Assembly (NCBI RefSeq): GCF_038784515.1
Contig: NZ_CP152376.1
Location: 1,860,001-1,924,000, forward strand
Direction: 5' to 3'
DNA from: Rhodoferax sp. GW822-FHT02A01
Lineage (GTDB): Bacteria; Pseudomonadota; Gammaproteobacteria; Burkholderiales; Burkholderiaceae_C
Length of the DNA: 64,000 nucleotides
Below are positions 8,399-17,196 of the stretch, in pieces (within the stretch, counting starts at the first letter, position 1; each line of letters starts with the position of its first letter). Under the pieces are notes generated by a model. It was not told where the DNA came from and searched no databases. It saw only the letters and a list, made by a program, of their open reading frames with translations. Both the position numbers and the translations under genes were made by a program.

Positions 8399-9259
8399 AT
8401 GGATGAAAGCAGCAGGGTCATTCTCACGGTAGCCTGCACTGGCGCCTGGCCCCAAAAGTCAGACACGCCCTACGTGCCACTGACACCACAAGAGGAAGCT
8501 GATGAGATCGTACGTTGTGCCGATGCGGGCGCATCCATCGCACACATTCACGTGCGCGACGATGCCTTCCACGCGTCCATGGACTTTGACAAATTCGCCG
8601 AGACCGTGCGCCTGGTGCGGGCCCGTTGCAACATAGTCTTGAACCTCACGACCTCGGGCGGACTGGGCCTTTCAGACGAAGTACGCATGAGGCCCTTTCA
8701 AGAGCTGCGCCCCGAGATGGCCTCGTTCGACGCAGGAACGATGAACTGGGCCCACACCACCGTCTTTGAGAACAGCCCGCGGTTCCTGGAGAAGCTGGCC
8801 AACTCCATGTCGGAATGCAACGTCAAGCCCGAGTTCGAAATCTTTGATGCCGGAATGATCTACAACGTCCTGCACTACATGAAGAAGGGCCTCATCACCG
8901 GCCGCCCGCATTTCCAGTTCGTGCTGGGTGCGCCTGGCGGCATGACAGCCGACGTGAAGAACATGATGTTCCTGCTGGACACCTGCAAGGACAACCTGGG
9001 TACAAATTTCACCTGGTCCGCTCTGGGCATTGGCAGAGGCCACCTACCCATCATCTACGCCGCCCTGGCCATGGGCGGGCATGTGCGCGTAGGGATGGAA
9101 GACAACATCTTCTACCGCAAAGGCCAGCTTGCCAAATCCAATGTGGAGTTTGTCGAGCGGGTGAAGCGCACGGTGGCCGAGATTGATCGCACGGTCGCCA
9201 CCCCGGACGAGACACGAAAAATACTGGGCCTGAAGAACGTGCCCGCAGCGGTTGTCTGA
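8399..9259 (+). CDS. BKACE-family beta-keto acid cleavage enzyme (DUF849, Kce-like)
   Basis: The product has 286 residues. BKACE enzymes condense a beta-keto acid with acetyl-CoA and release acetoacetate plus a new CoA thioester, using Zn2+. The N-terminus has 'ILTVACTGAWPQ' and 'TPQEEADE', and the zinc ligands appear as His49 and His51 in 'IAHIHVRD'. The C-terminal signature 'GGHVRVGMEDNIFYRKG' carries the third ligand glutamate. It follows the 3-hydroxyacyl dehydrogenase after 11 bp. It would convert the keto acid to acetoacetate and an acyl-CoA without a separate ligase or thiolase, neither of which is present in the block. Confidence 0.92.
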   Translation: MDESSRVILTVACTGAWPQKSDTPYVPLTPQEEADEIVRCADAGASIAHIHVRDDAFHASMDFDKFAETVRLVRARCNIVLNLTTSGGLGLSDEVRMRPFQELRPEMASFDAGTMNWAHTTVFENSPRFLEKLANSMSECNVKPEFEIFDAGMIYNVLHYMKKGLITGRPHFQFVLGAPGGMTADVKNMMFLLDTCKDNLGTNFTWSALGIGRGHLPIIYAALAMGGHVRVGMEDNIFYRKGQLAKSNVEFVERVKRTVAEIDRTVATPDETRKILGLKNVPAAVV

Positions 9260-9326
9260 AGCAAGCGCAAAGAAAGAGAGACAGGGAAGACCCACCACCC
9301 CACCAAATAAATACGAGGAGCACAGA

Positions 9327-10700
9327 TTGAAAAACACCCCCATCAGCATGGCATGCGCCGTGGTGATTGCATCCGCAATGGCCACCGGAGCAGCAGCACA
9401 AGGCAGTGACGGTGACGGCGACGAAAAGCCGTTCTCACTGTTTGGAGACGCACTGGAAAGCGCGGCAGGAATCAACGCCTTTGGCTTTCTGCAGGTTGGC
9501 TTTTCCTCCAACAACACCTCGACGCACGACCAGGCGGCGGCAGGGCACTCCAACTTCCCGATTGCAGGTGCCGCAGACGAGGGCTTGCAGCTCAACGCCT
9601 TGTCATTGGCGCTGGAGCGGCCTATCACGACGAACATCATCCCCCGCGTCACTCCTACGCCAGGGCCTGTACCATGGGAGTTTTCGTGGGGGTTCCGCAC
9701 GGAGTTGCTGTATGGACGCAACGGTTTGCCAGCCCAGATGTTTGGCTTTGATTCGCAATGGGCGGTCAACCAGACACCCGCCGGAGTGAACCCGGGAAGC
9801 ACACGGCAAAACTACGTCGCCATGCCCCAGGCATTTTTGCAAGCCTACTTTCCGGTGGGCATGGGTGTTGCCGCGATGGTGGGGCGGTTTGGTTCCGGTG
9901 TGGGGCATGACATAGCACCCGAATGGCGGCCAGGCCCCAATGTGTTCTATACCAAAACCTACACCTTTGTAGCGCAGCCCGATCAGGTCTACGGGGCCCT
10001 GGTGTCGGCCAATCTGATGCGCAACGAATATGGATTTCTGGCGGGCGAACTGGGTATTGTCAAAGGCCGCCAGAACCTGAACGACAACAACAACAGCAAC
10101 AGCACGATTGGTGCGCTGCGTTGGCGCAGCACCGATATGAATACCTGGGTTGACTACAGTTTCATGATAGGGGACGAGCAGAACGACCCTATAGTCAACA
10201 ACGTCCAGATGCCCATTGCGCGCATCATTTCGGCCAATGGCCAAAAGCGTGAGCACCACTCCCTGAGCGTGGGCTTCAAGCCAGCCGATGCCTGGCAAGC
10301 CAATGTGGAGTTTGTATACGGCAAACAAAGCGGCGATGGCCAGCCGGGAACGATTGACATCCTGACCTTCAACCCGGCTGCTGGAAATTTCTTCACGGGT
10401 GGGGAATACACCGGCGTGGTTGCGCAGGCGGTCTATACCGCCAATGAAAAGCTGAGCTATGGCGCACGGTTTGAGAACTTCCGGGACCCCCAGGGCGTGG
10501 CACTGTTTCCCGTAACCGCCGTAGCCAGCGACTTCAATGCGGTCACGTTGGGGCTGACCTACAAGCTCAGCAAGAGTGCCATCCTGCGTCCCGAGGTCCG
10601 TTACGACTGGCAGACCGGCAACAACGGAGTCAATGCGTTCGGCGGTGGCACTGCCGACAAGCAAACCACGCTGTCGACCGACCTGGTCATCTATTTCTAA
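9327..10700 (+). CDS. Outer-membrane beta-barrel porin (BBP2-like)
   Basis: The product has 457 residues. The start is TTG at 9327, chosen because GAGGAG lies at 9315-9320 and because it gives a clean signal peptide ending at 'GAAAQG'. The upstream ATG-like extension would bury the signal. The mature protein is rich in alternating aromatic and polar strands, for example 'WEFSWGFRTELLYG' and 'LSYGARFENFRDPQG', and ends in Phe, the outer-membrane insertion signal. It resembles putative beta-barrel porin-2 proteins. It lies between the catabolic genes and the ABC importer and probably admits the pathway substrate. Confidence 0.82.
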   Translation: MKNTPISMACAVVIASAMATGAAAQGSDGDGDEKPFSLFGDALESAAGINAFGFLQVGFSSNNTSTHDQAAAGHSNFPIAGAADEGLQLNALSLALERPITTNIIPRVTPTPGPVPWEFSWGFRTELLYGRNGLPAQMFGFDSQWAVNQTPAGVNPGSTRQNYVAMPQAFLQAYFPVGMGVAAMVGRFGSGVGHDIAPEWRPGPNVFYTKTYTFVAQPDQVYGALVSANLMRNEYGFLAGELGIVKGRQNLNDNNNSNSTIGALRWRSTDMNTWVDYSFMIGDEQNDPIVNNVQMPIARIISANGQKREHHSLSVGFKPADAWQANVEFVYGKQSGDGQPGTIDILTFNPAAGNFFTGGEYTGVVAQAVYTANEKLSYGARFENFRDPQGVALFPVTAVASDFNAVTLGLTYKLSKSAILRPEVRYDWQTGNNGVNAFGGGTADKQTTLSTDLVIYF

Positions 10701-10720
10701 AAAACAACGAGGAGCGTCAA

Positions 10721-11920
10721 ATGAATTTCCAATACAAGCTCGCGCAAGTGTCGATCGCAGCATGTCTGCTGGCGGGTGCCATGTCCGCCACGCATGCAGC
10801 TGATGAAATCGTGATCGGCGCCTCGATTCCATTGTCCGGCCCCTTGGCTGGCTTTGGCATGTACCAGAAGTGGGGTTACGAGACAGCCGTGAAAGACCAG
10901 AACAAGGCCGGAGGCATTCTGGTGGACGGCAAGAAGATCCCGGTGCGATTGGTCATCCGGGACGACAAGACCGACCCCAACGTGACTGCGAGCAACTCCG
11001 AGTCACTGCTTTCGCGGGACAACGCCGTGGCATTGCTGGGTTCCTGCACGCCAGCGTTGGTGAACGCAGGCGCACTGGTTGCGGAGCGGCGCAAGGTTCC
11101 CATTGTTGCGGGTTGTGATCCATTGGGCGCTTTCCGCTCCGTGCGCAAGTGGAATTACGCCTGGGTCATGTTCTTTGATGAGGGCGATCTGGCCACAGCG
11201 CCCTTTCGCATGATGAACGACTACGGCATCGTCACCAACAAGAAGGTCGCGATATTGGCGGACAACGGCCCTGATGGCATTGTCGTGGGCGGAAAGATAT
11301 GGCCTGAAACTGCCAAGGCCAATGGCTATTCCGTGGAGCAAAGCACCTCCTTCCCCACGGATGCGCAGCAGTTCACCTCCATGGTGGCGCAAGCCAAATC
11401 CACCGGAGCGGACGTGGTGCTGGTGGACGCCATACCGCCCCAGGCCATTGCCATGCGCAAGCAAATGGCTTCAGCCGGATTCAGTCCCAAGGTGCTTGTG
11501 ATGGAGAAGGGGGCTGAGCCCGAGTTCTTCGCACAGGCCACCGGAAAGTTGGCAGACGGTGTTCTGGTCGGCGGCTACTGGGACCCCAGCTTCCCGTATC
11601 CAGGTGCAGCCGATCTCGCCAAACGCTTCGAGTCGGAAACCAAACAGACCCAGAGCCAGCACATTGCAGACTCCCACGCCGCAGCGCAAGTCCTCATGGA
11701 TGCCATAGCTGCCGCGGGAACCCTGGACCGCGAAAAGATCAACGCGGCCATAGCCAAGACCAACAAGACCTACGTCATTGGTCCGGTGAAGTTCGACGCC
11801 ACCAACACTTCGGCCATTCCCATCACCTTGATGCAATGGCAGAGTGGCAAGGCCGTCGTGGTCTGGCCCAAAGACCGAGCCAATGGCAAGCTGCTCTTTC
11901 CCCTGCCTGAAGCCAAGTAA
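10721..11920 (+). CDS. Periplasmic substrate-binding protein of a branched-chain amino acid-type ABC transporter
   Basis: The product has 399 residues, with GAGGAG before ATG 10721. A signal peptide runs to about residue 27 ('SATHAADE'). The mature protein is a LivJ/LivK-type bilobed receptor: 'IVIGASIPLSGPLAGFG' at its start, then 'NKAGGILVDGKKIPV' and 'LLGSCTPALVNAGA'. Relatives bind amino acids, aromatic acids, amides or urea, so the family does not define the ligand. Together with the two permeases and fused ATPases downstream, it forms a complete importer devoted to this cluster. Confidence 0.92.
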   Translation: MNFQYKLAQVSIAACLLAGAMSATHAADEIVIGASIPLSGPLAGFGMYQKWGYETAVKDQNKAGGILVDGKKIPVRLVIRDDKTDPNVTASNSESLLSRDNAVALLGSCTPALVNAGALVAERRKVPIVAGCDPLGAFRSVRKWNYAWVMFFDEGDLATAPFRMMNDYGIVTNKKVAILADNGPDGIVVGGKIWPETAKANGYSVEQSTSFPTDAQQFTSMVAQAKSTGADVVLVDAIPPQAIAMRKQMASAGFSPKVLVMEKGAEPEFFAQATGKLADGVLVGGYWDPSFPYPGAADLAKRFESETKQTQSQHIADSHAAAQVLMDAIAAAGTLDREKINAAIAKTNKTYVIGPVKFDATNTSAIPITLMQWQSGKAVVVWPKDRANGKLLFPLPEAK

Positions 11921-11927
11921 GAGAAGC

Positions 11928-11956
11928 CCCTGCAGTCCATTGGGTTGGCTGCAGGG
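11928..11956 (+). promoter_or_regulatory. Intercistronic hairpin between binding protein and permease genes
   Basis: CCCTGCAG at 11928-11935 pairs perfectly with CTGCAGGG at 11949-11956 around a 13-nt loop, and no U-run follows. Such stems after the receptor gene commonly protect the upstream message or reduce read-through, giving more receptor than permease. That role is inferred. Confidence 0.5.
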
Positions 11957-11976
11957 CATCAAGAAGGAGTAGGCAT

Positions 11977-12855
11977 ATGAGTTTGCCAAACGTGGAAGTA
12001 ATAGCCGGGAGCCTGGCTTCCGGGCTGCTGTTGGGCGGCAGCCTGTCGCTCATTGCACTGGGCCTGTCCATTTCGCTGGGCGTGATGCGTCTTGTCAATC
12101 TGGCGCATGGCGAGTTGTTGGTGTGTGGTGCCTACCTGAGCTACTTCCTGCTCAGCTACCTGGGGCTCGATCCCATTCTGGGTTTGCCGCTGGTGGGGGC
12201 CCTGGTTGCGCTGGTGGCATTGCCTTTCCACCGGCTGCTGATCGCACCTCTGGCGGGCAAAGGAATGGAGGCGCCCATGATGACCATGTTTGGCGTTTCC
12301 ATCATCCTGCAGAACCTGTTGCTTCTCGCCTTCTCTGCCGACACCCGCAACATCGAGGCGTCCTATGCCACCCAACCTCTGATACTGGGGCCGGTCGTCG
12401 TGCCCAAGATCTACCTCATCGGGTTTGTGGTTTCGGTGGTCTTGGTGTGGTGTGTGCACTTGCTGGTCACCTGTACCGCATTTGGCAGGGAGCTGCGGGC
12501 CAGTTCGGCCGACCCCGGTGCGGCCGCCACGCTGGGCGTGGATGTGCGGCGCGTGCACGCCCTGACGTTTTCCATGGGGGCCGCTTGTGCGGCCATGGGA
12601 GGAGTATTGATCGGTACCGCCTTCTCCTTCACCCCGAGCACGGGTGCTACCTACCTGCTGATCAGCTTCGCCATTGTGGTTCTGGGTGGGGTTGGAAATA
12701 TCTTTGGAACACTGGTTGCGGGAGTCGCCATGGGTGTCTTGCAAAGTATTGGGGCGGTCGTGCTGGGTGATGGTTACCGAGACCTGGTCGGCCTTGTGTT
12801 ATTCCTTCTGGCACTGGCACTGCGCCCGGCCGGAATCGTGTCAGCGAGGGCGTAA
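11977..12855 (+). CDS. livH: ABC transporter inner-membrane permease, LivH type
   Basis: The product has 292 residues with about eight hydrophobic helices. 'LGVMRLVNLAHGELLVCGAY' near residue 35 is the LivH hallmark, and 'VVLGGVGNIFGTLVAGVAMG' near the C-terminus is the conserved permease loop that contacts the ATPase. It pairs with the LivM-type permease 5 bp downstream. The symbol reflects family only; leucine transport is not implied. Confidence 0.9.
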   Translation: MSLPNVEVIAGSLASGLLLGGSLSLIALGLSISLGVMRLVNLAHGELLVCGAYLSYFLLSYLGLDPILGLPLVGALVALVALPFHRLLIAPLAGKGMEAPMMTMFGVSIILQNLLLLAFSADTRNIEASYATQPLILGPVVVPKIYLIGFVVSVVLVWCVHLLVTCTAFGRELRASSADPGAAATLGVDVRRVHALTFSMGAACAAMGGVLIGTAFSFTPSTGATYLLISFAIVVLGGVGNIFGTLVAGVAMGVLQSIGAVVLGDGYRDLVGLVLFLLALALRPAGIVSARA

Positions 12856-12860
12856 CCACC

Positions 12861-13838
12861 ATGCTTTATGCCGAATACGAACCCACCAGCGATCCTGAAG
12901 TGGCCGAAATGATCCGAAGAAACGTTTCAAAAATTGTGGTGCCCACGCTCCTGATGGCACTGGCGATAGCGAGTCAGGGGTTTTCAGATTACGCACTTGA
13001 AATCGGCTTTCGCCTCATGGTGATGATCACGTTGGCCGAGGCGTGGAACCTGCTTGCAGGCTATGGTGGTCTGGTGTCCTTGGGGACGGCCTCCTTTGTC
13101 GGCATTGGCGCCTATGCGCTTACCGGCCTTGTGAACAATGCGCACCTGCCTCTGTATCTGGCCATACCCGGCGCGGGTCTTGCTGCCGCAATGCTTGCGC
13201 TGCTGGTCTCCCGCGCAGTGTTTCGGCTCCGGGGGTTGTACTTCACAGTGGGCACGCTCGCCTTGGCGGAAGCCTTGCGCATGTTCATGGTGAACTACGA
13301 TGGCTTTGGTGGAGCCTCCGGTCTCTTCTTGTCGCAGGACCCGCCGGGCCTGTATGCGCTGTTTTGCATTGCCATTGGCTTGATGGCCGTCACCACGCTG
13401 GTGATAACCATCGCGACGGCATCCCGGTTTTCCATCCTCCTGCGGGCGGTGCGTGACGACGAAGACGCGGCTGCGCAAATTGGCGTGAAGGCATTCCGCA
13501 TCAAGCTGGTTGCCTTTGTGCTGGCAAGTTTCCTGATGGGCATGGCAGGCGCGCTACAAGGGCTGAAGGTGGGAACCGTGGAGCCCTACGGCATGTTTGG
13601 CATTCAGTGGACCGTCAGCGTGCTGTCGATCGTCATCATTGGCGGTCAGGGCTTGCGTCTGGGGCCGGTTGCCGGCGCATTCTTTGTCATCGCCCTGGGT
13701 GAAGTACTGGCGGACTATCCCGCATTGCATCTGGCCATTACCGGCGTGATATTGATTGTCGTTATTCGGTTTGCCCCCAAAGGTCTGGTCGGGCTCGCCC
13801 GCGATATTGCAGCCAGAAACAAGGGGGAGGCGAAATGA
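12861..13838 (+). CDS. livM: ABC transporter inner-membrane permease, LivM type
   Basis: The product has 325 residues with about ten hydrophobic helices. LivM signatures are present: 'EAWNLLAGYGGLVSLG', 'RAVRDDEDAAAQIGV' and 'IIGGQGLRLGPVAGA'. It forms the heterodimeric channel with the LivH-type subunit. Its TGA overlaps the ATG of the ATPase gene (ATGA), so synthesis of the two is coupled. Confidence 0.92.
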   Translation: MLYAEYEPTSDPEVAEMIRRNVSKIVVPTLLMALAIASQGFSDYALEIGFRLMVMITLAEAWNLLAGYGGLVSLGTASFVGIGAYALTGLVNNAHLPLYLAIPGAGLAAAMLALLVSRAVFRLRGLYFTVGTLALAEALRMFMVNYDGFGGASGLFLSQDPPGLYALFCIAIGLMAVTTLVITIATASRFSILLRAVRDDEDAAAQIGVKAFRIKLVAFVLASFLMGMAGALQGLKVGTVEPYGMFGIQWTVSVLSIVIIGGQGLRLGPVAGAFFVIALGEVLADYPALHLAITGVILIVVIRFAPKGLVGLARDIAARNKGEAK

Positions 13839-15391
13839 GCACACCACTTTTGCAAGCGAACGGCTTGGTCAAGCGCTTTGGCGGTGTGGTTGCAACCGAC
13901 AACGTTTCCTTGGCAGTCCATCCACACCAGGTCATGGGAATCATCGGTCCCAACGGCGCTGGCAAATCCACCTTGATCGGGTTGCTCGGTGGCGGCCTGA
14001 TGCCCAGTGCCGGAAGCATTGCGTTCGACGGGCAGGACATCACGCAGATGCAAGCGTTTGACCGCGCCCGTATCGGGATTGGCCGGACGTACCAAATCCC
14101 TCGCCCCTTTCTCGACATGACCGTGCGGGAGAATTTGTTGGCGGCCAGATATTCATTGCATCCCTGGGAAGCCGGGGTCAAGGCAAACCGCGCATGCGAT
14201 GCCATTCTGGAGCGCACAGGCCTTGCCGATGCGGCACACCTTACGGGGCGGGGGTTACCCTTGTTGCGTCGCAAGCGCCTGGAAGTTGCCCGCGCACTGG
14301 CCTTGCAGCCCAAGCTGCTGCTGCTCGACGAAGTTGGTGCCGGCCTGATTGACTCGGAAGTCACGGAGCTTGTGGAACTGATCAAGTCCTTGCGCAAAGA
14401 GGTGCAGGGTATTGTCATCATCGAACACGTGTTGCGTGTCGTGCGGGAATGTTGCGACCGCCTTGCGGTGATCAATTTTGGAAAGAAGATCGCCGAAGGC
14501 AGTACCAAGGATGTGCTCAATAGTGACGACGTCGCGGCTGTTTACCTGGGCACTTCGCACTCGGCAAAGAAGGTGGAAACTGTCCGCTCCGAGGCAACGC
14601 AGCCAGGGCAAGCGACCGTTTCACGCGCCATGGCGGGGCTGGTTACTCCGACCCGGATCGAGGCCGGCAAAGCGCGTGCGCCCATTCTGGAGTTGCGTGG
14701 CATCCATGCGGGCTATGGCCAGGCTCGGGTTCTCAACGGCATCGATCTTGTCGTGCAACCCGGCAAGGTGATCGCCATTCTGGGAACCAATGGCGCCGGC
14801 AAGACCACCTTGGCCAATGTGGTGAGCGGCGCCATCAAGGCCAGTGCGGGGCACATCCTGGTGGAGGGCAAGGACGTCACAGGTTCTGCTCCGCATCAGT
14901 TTGCAAGGCTTGGCCTGGCGCAGTGCATGGAGGGGCGCCGCATATTTGCGCCGCTTACCGTTGAAGAAAACCTGATGCTGGCAGCCCGTGGCGTGGCGCA
15001 GGCAGAGGTGGCCGATCGACTGGAGCGCATCTACACCCTGTTCCCAGAACTGGCGGAGCGCAGGCGCATTGGCGGCACATCCATGTCCGGTGGGCAGCAG
15101 CAGATGCTGGCCATAGGCCGCTCCTTGATGTCCAAGCCCAAGCTCGTCCTGTTTGATGAGATCAGCCTGGGCCTGGCGCCGGTCATGATGGACCGCCTCT
15201 ACCAGGCGCTTGGCGAACTCAAGGCTGCCGGGCTGACCATGCTCATCGTGGAACAGGACGTGGAGCGGGCACTCCATTTGGCAGATGAGGTGCATGTCAT
15301 GGAGCACGGCACCTTTGCGCTCTCGGGCAATGCCACATCCATACGAGAAGACCCGCGTCTGCGCCACCTCTATATTGGCACTGCGGATTGA
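13835..15391 (+). CDS. Fused LivG-LivF ABC ATPase
   Basis: The product has 518 residues, about twice the usual size, with two complete ATPase domains in one chain. Domain 1 (about 5-250) is LivG-like, with Walker A GPNGAGKST and Walker B 'LLLLDEVGAG'. Its ABC signature is degenerate: 'LPLLRRKRLEVARAL' instead of LSxGQxR. Domain 2 (about 285-515) is LivF-like, with Walker A GTNGAGKTT, intact signature 'MSGGQQQMLAIGRSL' and Walker B 'KLVLFDEISLGLAP'. The linker (about 251-284) has no obvious structure. In most systems these are two genes. The fusion fixes the heterodimer and may leave only one composite site fully competent. Confidence 0.92.
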   Translation: MSTPLLQANGLVKRFGGVVATDNVSLAVHPHQVMGIIGPNGAGKSTLIGLLGGGLMPSAGSIAFDGQDITQMQAFDRARIGIGRTYQIPRPFLDMTVRENLLAARYSLHPWEAGVKANRACDAILERTGLADAAHLTGRGLPLLRRKRLEVARALALQPKLLLLDEVGAGLIDSEVTELVELIKSLRKEVQGIVIIEHVLRVVRECCDRLAVINFGKKIAEGSTKDVLNSDDVAAVYLGTSHSAKKVETVRSEATQPGQATVSRAMAGLVTPTRIEAGKARAPILELRGIHAGYGQARVLNGIDLVVQPGKVIAILGTNGAGKTTLANVVSGAIKASAGHILVEGKDVTGSAPHQFARLGLAQCMEGRRIFAPLTVEENLMLAARGVAQAEVADRLERIYTLFPELAERRRIGGTSMSGGQQQMLAIGRSLMSKPKLVLFDEISLGLAPVMMDRLYQALGELKAAGLTMLIVEQDVERALHLADEVHVMEHGTFALSGNATSIREDPRLRHLYIGTAD

Positions 15392-15422
15392 AAATATTCT
15401 TAATGAAAACAGGAGACACAAG

Positions 15423-16109
15423 ATGGAACTGAAAGAAGCCAATCGTTTGCTAGACCCCACACCCATGCCTTTGGAACTGGGCTATGAGCGCCTTGCGGAT
15501 GGCGTGCTGCACGTGGCCTGTCGCACGGACCTGCACGGCTGCACTGGCGAGATGTTCGAGTGGTGGTTCAGATCCCGTCCCAACACCCAGCACTATGTGT
15601 GGTGGCACCCGGTAGACCATGTATCGAGCGACTGGATTGGGGGCGACGCGTCCACGCACGTGGGGTCCATCCACAAGGTGGAGGAGTTCTTCACCGGACT
15701 GCCATCGGCCAAACTGCTGATTCAGTTCCGTCCCAACGAGGAGTTCTTCGACGCCGATCGCTACCAAAAGGCACGTCAGGAAGGGCGCATCAGTGCCTCG
15801 GTATGCGGGCGGACCGGTATGTCCTGGGATACACCGACCTTGCCCGACGGGAAACTGTTGGGCGGACGCTTGCTCCATATCGGCCGTGACACACCGTGGG
15901 GCTGCGCTTTGCGTAGCCATTTCTACATGGGGCAGGATCTACCTTCCATTGGAAAGTCACCGAAGGAAATCGAGGAGATGATTCCGGATGCGTTCGGCAT
16001 TGCACTGCTTCAGCACTGCTACAACGAATTCACCTTCCTCTCGCGGTTCCTTCCTTCCCTTTTCATTGCCGAGAACCGTGCAACGCATGAAGTAAAGCTG
16101 CCTTGGTAG
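15423..16109 (+). CDS. 2,4-diacetylphloroglucinol hydrolase (PhlG)-family C-C bond hydrolase
   Basis: The product has 228 residues. ATG 15423 follows GGAG at a suitable distance; the longer in-frame extension overlaps the ATPase gene and is not conserved in type. The PhlG/DAPG-hydrolase fold is indicated by 'GYERLADGVLHVACRT', 'GEMFEWWF' and 'VWWHPVDHV'. A C-terminal His-x3-Glu pair in 'QHCYNEF' (near residue 198) corresponds to two of the zinc ligands of PhlG, and the HPVDH segment probably provides others. PhlG hydrolyses a carbon-carbon bond to remove an acetyl group from an acylated phenolic ring. Here the enzyme lies with a transporter and beta-keto acid enzymes, so a C-acyl or beta-diketone intermediate is plausible. 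Confidence 0.82.
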   Translation: MELKEANRLLDPTPMPLELGYERLADGVLHVACRTDLHGCTGEMFEWWFRSRPNTQHYVWWHPVDHVSSDWIGGDASTHVGSIHKVEEFFTGLPSAKLLIQFRPNEEFFDADRYQKARQEGRISASVCGRTGMSWDTPTLPDGKLLGGRLLHIGRDTPWGCALRSHFYMGQDLPSIGKSPKEIEEMIPDAFGIALLQHCYNEFTFLSRFLPSLFIAENRATHEVKLPW

Positions 16110-16123
16110 CGGGAGCATCCTGG

Positions 16124-17038
16124 TTGACCAGCACTGCGCAAGGCAGGGCGAAGCTCCTGTTATGGGTTTCGCCTGCCTTCATTTCTTCCAACTACATCCT
16201 TGCCAAGGCTGCCAGCGGGGAGATTGCGCCCCACCTGATGGCGCTGATTCGGTGGTCTGTGGCGTTGTGCCTCATGGGCGCCTTTTCATGGAGGCAGCTC
16301 GGTCAATTGATGCGCCTGCCCGCGCGCGAGTACCTCCATGTGCTGGTGCTTGGTGGACTGGGCATGTGGATTTGTGGCGCCTTCGTCTACGAGGCTGCGT
16401 TCTCAACCAGCTCCACCAACATTGCCCTGATCTATGCCGTCACACCGGTTGCCATTGCCGCGGTCAACTCCGGAGCATCCGGCGGTACCGTGCTGCCGCG
16501 CCATTGGGTGGGCATGTTGCTGGCGCTGTTCGGTGTCCTGTTTGTGATTTCCAAGGGTCACCTTGGGAACTTGTCCGCCACGCGGCTTGTCGTGGGAGAC
16601 GTGTGGGTTGTGGTTGCCGCCACGGCCTGGGTCGCCTACACCTTGTTGACGCAGCGCTGGCCAAGCGCCTTGGATACCTCGACGCGCTTGTGCGCCGTGA
16701 CATGTGCAGGTGTGCTGATCCTGCTGCCATGCACCGTAATCGAGGCCCTGCACGCGGGGCAGGTGCTCCTTACGCGGCGCGGGCTTTTGCTGGCAGCGGT
16801 GGCGGGTGTAATTCCCGGCTTCGTTGCCTACAAATCCTATGCGTTTCTGATCCAGAAGCTGGGCCCGGCCCAAGCCGGTCTGGTGATGTATCTGTCACCC
16901 GTGTATGCCGCAGCCATTGCCTGGGTTCTGTTGGGTGAGGCGCCGTCGTGGTTTCACTTCGCAGGTGCCGCCATGATCTTGCCCAGCATTTATCTGGTGA
17001 CTTCGCAAAACACCAGAAGCACGGAAGCGGGCCGTTGA
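16124..17038 (+). CDS. EamA/DMT-family transporter
   Basis: The product has 304 residues from TTG 16124, which has GGGAG 8 nt upstream. TTG 16103, overlapping the preceding stop, is the alternative. Ten hydrophobic helices are arranged as two EamA repeats, with 'FISSNYILAKAASGEIAPHLMALIRW' features in the first and 'AGLVMYLSPVYAAAIAWVLLGE' in the second; both are listed here only as positions 15-40 and 255-276. Such proteins exchange metabolites or export toxic intermediates. It is the last gene of the block and ends one base before the PBP1A stop region. Confidence 0.85.
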   Translation: MTSTAQGRAKLLLWVSPAFISSNYILAKAASGEIAPHLMALIRWSVALCLMGAFSWRQLGQLMRLPAREYLHVLVLGGLGMWICGAFVYEAAFSTSSTNIALIYAVTPVAIAAVNSGASGGTVLPRHWVGMLLALFGVLFVISKGHLGNLSATRLVVGDVWVVVAATAWVAYTLLTQRWPSALDTSTRLCAVTCAGVLILLPCTVIEALHAGQVLLTRRGLLLAAVAGVIPGFVAYKSYAFLIQKLGPAQAGLVMYLSPVYAAAIAWVLLGEAPSWFHFAGAAMILPSIYLVTSQNTRSTEAGR

Positions 17039-17039
17039 C

Positions 17040-17196
17040 CTACTTGCCCCCGAACAGATCCTTCAACCGTTCCAGCAGATCCAGGTCAATCGGCTTGGCT
17101 GCTGTGTTGCCCTGGAATTCGTCGTACACCCAGTCGCCCTGCACCTGTGACACGCCTGTGGGTTGGGGCATCTGGGTGGGCGGTTTGCCCTTGAGC
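17040..17196. repeat. Right member of the long direct repeat (intact PBP1A 3' end)
   Basis: This 157-bp stretch matches 3567-3735 in the same orientation, nearly identical over the first ~130 bp and diverged after that. It is part of the functional PBP1A gene. The two copies bracket 13.3 kb carrying the catabolic genes. Confidence 0.85.

Noticed and set aside
15423..16109. Diacetylphloroglucinol resistance or biosynthesis locus
   Set aside because: Only the hydrolase family is shared; phlA-D-type synthesis genes and a phlF regulator are absent.
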